A DNA stretch of 21,226 nt, taken from positions 1 to 21,226 of the forward strand of contig DASQIK010000008.1 of the NCBI GenBank assembly GCA_035631615.1, read 5' to 3'. The stretch comes from UBA5189 sp035631615 (GTDB taxonomy: Bacteria; Chloroflexota; Limnocylindria; Limnocylindrales; CSP1-4). Position numbers and translations under genes: made by a program. The notes beneath the pieces were generated by a model. It did no database searches and was not told where the DNA came from. It was given only the letters and a program-made list of their open reading frames with translations. Of the stretch, positions 19,912 through 21,226 are shown piece after piece (the stretch's first letter is position 1; each line of letters opens with the position of its first letter).

Positions 19912-21120
19912 ATGGAACCCCGCCGCTCCCTGTCCCTGCTGCGACTCGGCGTGGCCGCCTGCGTGGTCGCCCTCGTGTCGGCCTGTTCGAGCGGCGGCAC
20001 CGCGACGACCGGGCCATCGTCGGCACCGGTCGCGACGACCAACGTGACTGCGGCTCCCGTGACCCCGGGGCCAACCGAGGTTCCTCCTGACCAGGTGACG
20101 GGGGCCCTTTCCGTCCTCGAGTGGGGTGGCTACGAGACGCCGGACTTCTGGATCGACTTCAAGAAGACCTACCCAAAGGTCGACGTCGCGTTCACGTTCG
20201 GCACGACGGACGCGGACATCCGCTCCCAGATGAAGGCCGGCAGCACCGCCGACCTGTTCCACCAGTACACCGGCTGGATCAAGCTCGACGTGAACGACGG
20301 CCTCGTCGCCCCGATCGACACGAGCAAGCTCAAGAACTGGAGCAAGGTCCCGCCGGCGTTCCAGCAGATCGGCCAGTACAACGGCAAGCAGTACTGCGTG
20401 GCCTGGGACTGGGGCTTCACCTCGATCCTGTATCGGACCGACAAGGTCGCCGCCCCGATCGACACGTGGGCCGCGCTCACCAACCCGACCTACAAGGGCC
20501 ACATCTCGATGTGGGATGACGGGCCGGGCGCGGTCACCGTCTCCTCGTACATCCACCACTACGACGAGACGAACATCACGCCGGACCAGCTGGCGGCGAT
20601 CAAGGCCGAGTGGACGGCCCAGGCCAAGCTCAACCGGACGTACTGGGAGTCGGCCGGTGACCTCCCGCCGCTCTTCAAGTCGGGCGAGGTCACGGTGGCG
20701 TACGCCTGGCAGGGCGACTTCGCGACCCTGATCGGCGAGGGCGTGCCGGTCGCCTATGCCGACCCGAAGGAGGGGCGCAACTCCTGGGTGGGCGTGTACT
20801 GCATCAACGCCAAGTCGCAGAACTACGACCTCGCCCTGAAGTTCATCGACGAGAAGCTCGCCAAGCAGACAAACGTGAACCTGGTCAACGAGTACTTCTA
20901 CGGCTCGGCGAACGGCGATGTCATGAGCGGGATCAACGACCCCGCACAGGCGGCGACGTACACGAACGCCACCTCGGGATCGACGCCACAGCTCCTGTCG
21001 AAGACGTTCTCGATCGGTGACCCGACGATCCTGCAGCGGACGAACTTCACGCCCGATGTCACACAGGCCCAGGTCGACGCCTGGACGCAGATGTGGACAG
21101 AGGTGAAGGCCTCGCAGTAG
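19912..21120 (+). CDS. Polyamine-type ABC transporter substrate-binding lipoprotein
   Basis: An extracytoplasmic solute-binding protein of 402 residues, PotD/spermidine-putrescine type. Signal peptide with lipobox V-S-A-C (Cys25), then a long Thr/Pro/Ser linker. The mature protein opens GALSVLEWGGYETPDFWIDF and has KTYPKVDVAFTFGTTDADIR, DLFHQYTGWIKL, YCVAWDWGFTSILYRTDKV and TVAYAWQGDFATLIGEGVPV, the usual order in this family. AYADPKEGRNSW precedes the final lobe. GAGGAGGAG lies just before ATG 19912, a strong ribosome-binding site. It is divergent from an XRE-cupin regulator. Substrate could also be a related cation or amino compound. A likely permease or ATPase gene begins at 21182. Confidence 0.9.
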   Translation: MEPRRSLSLLRLGVAACVVALVSACSSGGTATTGPSSAPVATTNVTAAPVTPGPTEVPPDQVTGALSVLEWGGYETPDFWIDFKKTYPKVDVAFTFGTTDADIRSQMKAGSTADLFHQYTGWIKLDVNDGLVAPIDTSKLKNWSKVPPAFQQIGQYNGKQYCVAWDWGFTSILYRTDKVAAPIDTWAALTNPTYKGHISMWDDGPGAVTVSSYIHHYDETNITPDQLAAIKAEWTAQAKLNRTYWESAGDLPPLFKSGEVTVAYAWQGDFATLIGEGVPVAYADPKEGRNSWVGVYCINAKSQNYDLALKFIDEKLAKQTNVNLVNEYFYGSANGDVMSGINDPAQAATYTNATSGSTPQLLSKTFSIGDPTILQRTNFTPDVTQAQVDAWTQMWTEVKASQ

Positions 21121-21181
21121 GAGGGGTCCGCGGAGCGAGGCTCAGGGCGCCCATCACGTGGCCCCGCAGATTCCTGAGCCC

Positions 21182-21226
21182 ATGAACGCCGCCGCCCGTC
21201 TGCCGAGAGGCGACGGGCGGCGGCGC
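21182..21226 (+). CDS. Possible start of next transporter gene, cut by window
   Basis: ATG 21182 opens MNAAARLPRGDGRRR to the window end, the kind of basic N-terminus found before the first helix of polyamine-type permeases. The position, 61 nt after the binding-protein gene, fits an operon. Only 15 codons are visible, so this is tentative. Confidence 0.35.
   Translation, partial: MNAAARLPRGDGRRR
21188..21224 (+). terminator. Strong hairpin after the binding-protein gene
   Basis: GCCGCCGCCCGTC, an 11-nt loop, then GACGGGCGGCGGC: a perfect 13-bp stem. No T-tract is visible before the window ends. It overlaps the possible next gene start. It could be a terminator or an attenuating stem that lowers expression of downstream subunits. 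Confidence 0.5.

Overview
The window is GC-rich double-stranded DNA with dense bacterial coding. Gene content fits a GC-rich, probably free-living bacterium, and Chloroflexota (Limnocylindria-like) is my best guess. The guess rests on the DUF4386 membrane protein, the small stand-alone SWIM protein, the XRE-cupin regulators and many short lipoproteins. There is no rRNA or other decisive marker, so the assignment is inference.

Region 1 (about 1-6300, all minus strand) holds small, mostly unrelated genes: a RidA protein (cut by the window edge), a nucleoside 2-deoxyribosyltransferase-like protein, a HIT protein, four consecutive small lipoproteins, an unrecognised soluble protein, a DUF4386 membrane protein and an SF0329-like protein. 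Most boundaries between these genes carry a copy of a short repeat. On the coding strand its core is roughly TGACATTG-SS-CGACGCTGA, often followed by a CTGAGG-type ribosome-binding site. In several cases the repeat itself supplies the stop codon of the gene before it. One-gene units, one orientation, unrelated cargo rich in lipoproteins and a shared boundary element together resemble a gene-cassette array. The element lacks the canonical attC core and no integrase is in view. This is the most unusual signal in the window.

Region 2 (6275-9180) has an aminotransferase diverging from an arginase-family/alpha-beta hydrolase pair with overlapping stop and start. A roughly 300-bp scar of broken reading frames follows (9181-9485).

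Region 3 (9485-12623, minus strand) is a corrinoid ABC importer: substrate-binding lipoprotein, permease and ATPase in btuF-btuC-btuD order. A cobalamin riboswitch sits in the leader and identifies the substrate class.

Region 4 (12817-15057, plus strand) encodes two coupled exported proteins. The second looks like a metzincin-type protease whose first zinc ligand is Asp. It ends at a bidirectional hairpin facing a SWIM-domain protein.

Region 5 (15063-19146, minus strand) has the SWIM and DinB proteins, then a GDP-mannose supply operon: guanylyltransferase, phosphomannomutase and a stand-alone mannose-6-phosphate isomerase-type cupin. The first two overlap by 4 nt.

Region 6 (19181-21226) is an XRE-cupin regulator divergent from a polyamine-type ABC substrate-binding lipoprotein. 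Two operator-like palindromes of identical geometry lie between them, one over each promoter region. A likely transporter subunit gene begins at the right edge.
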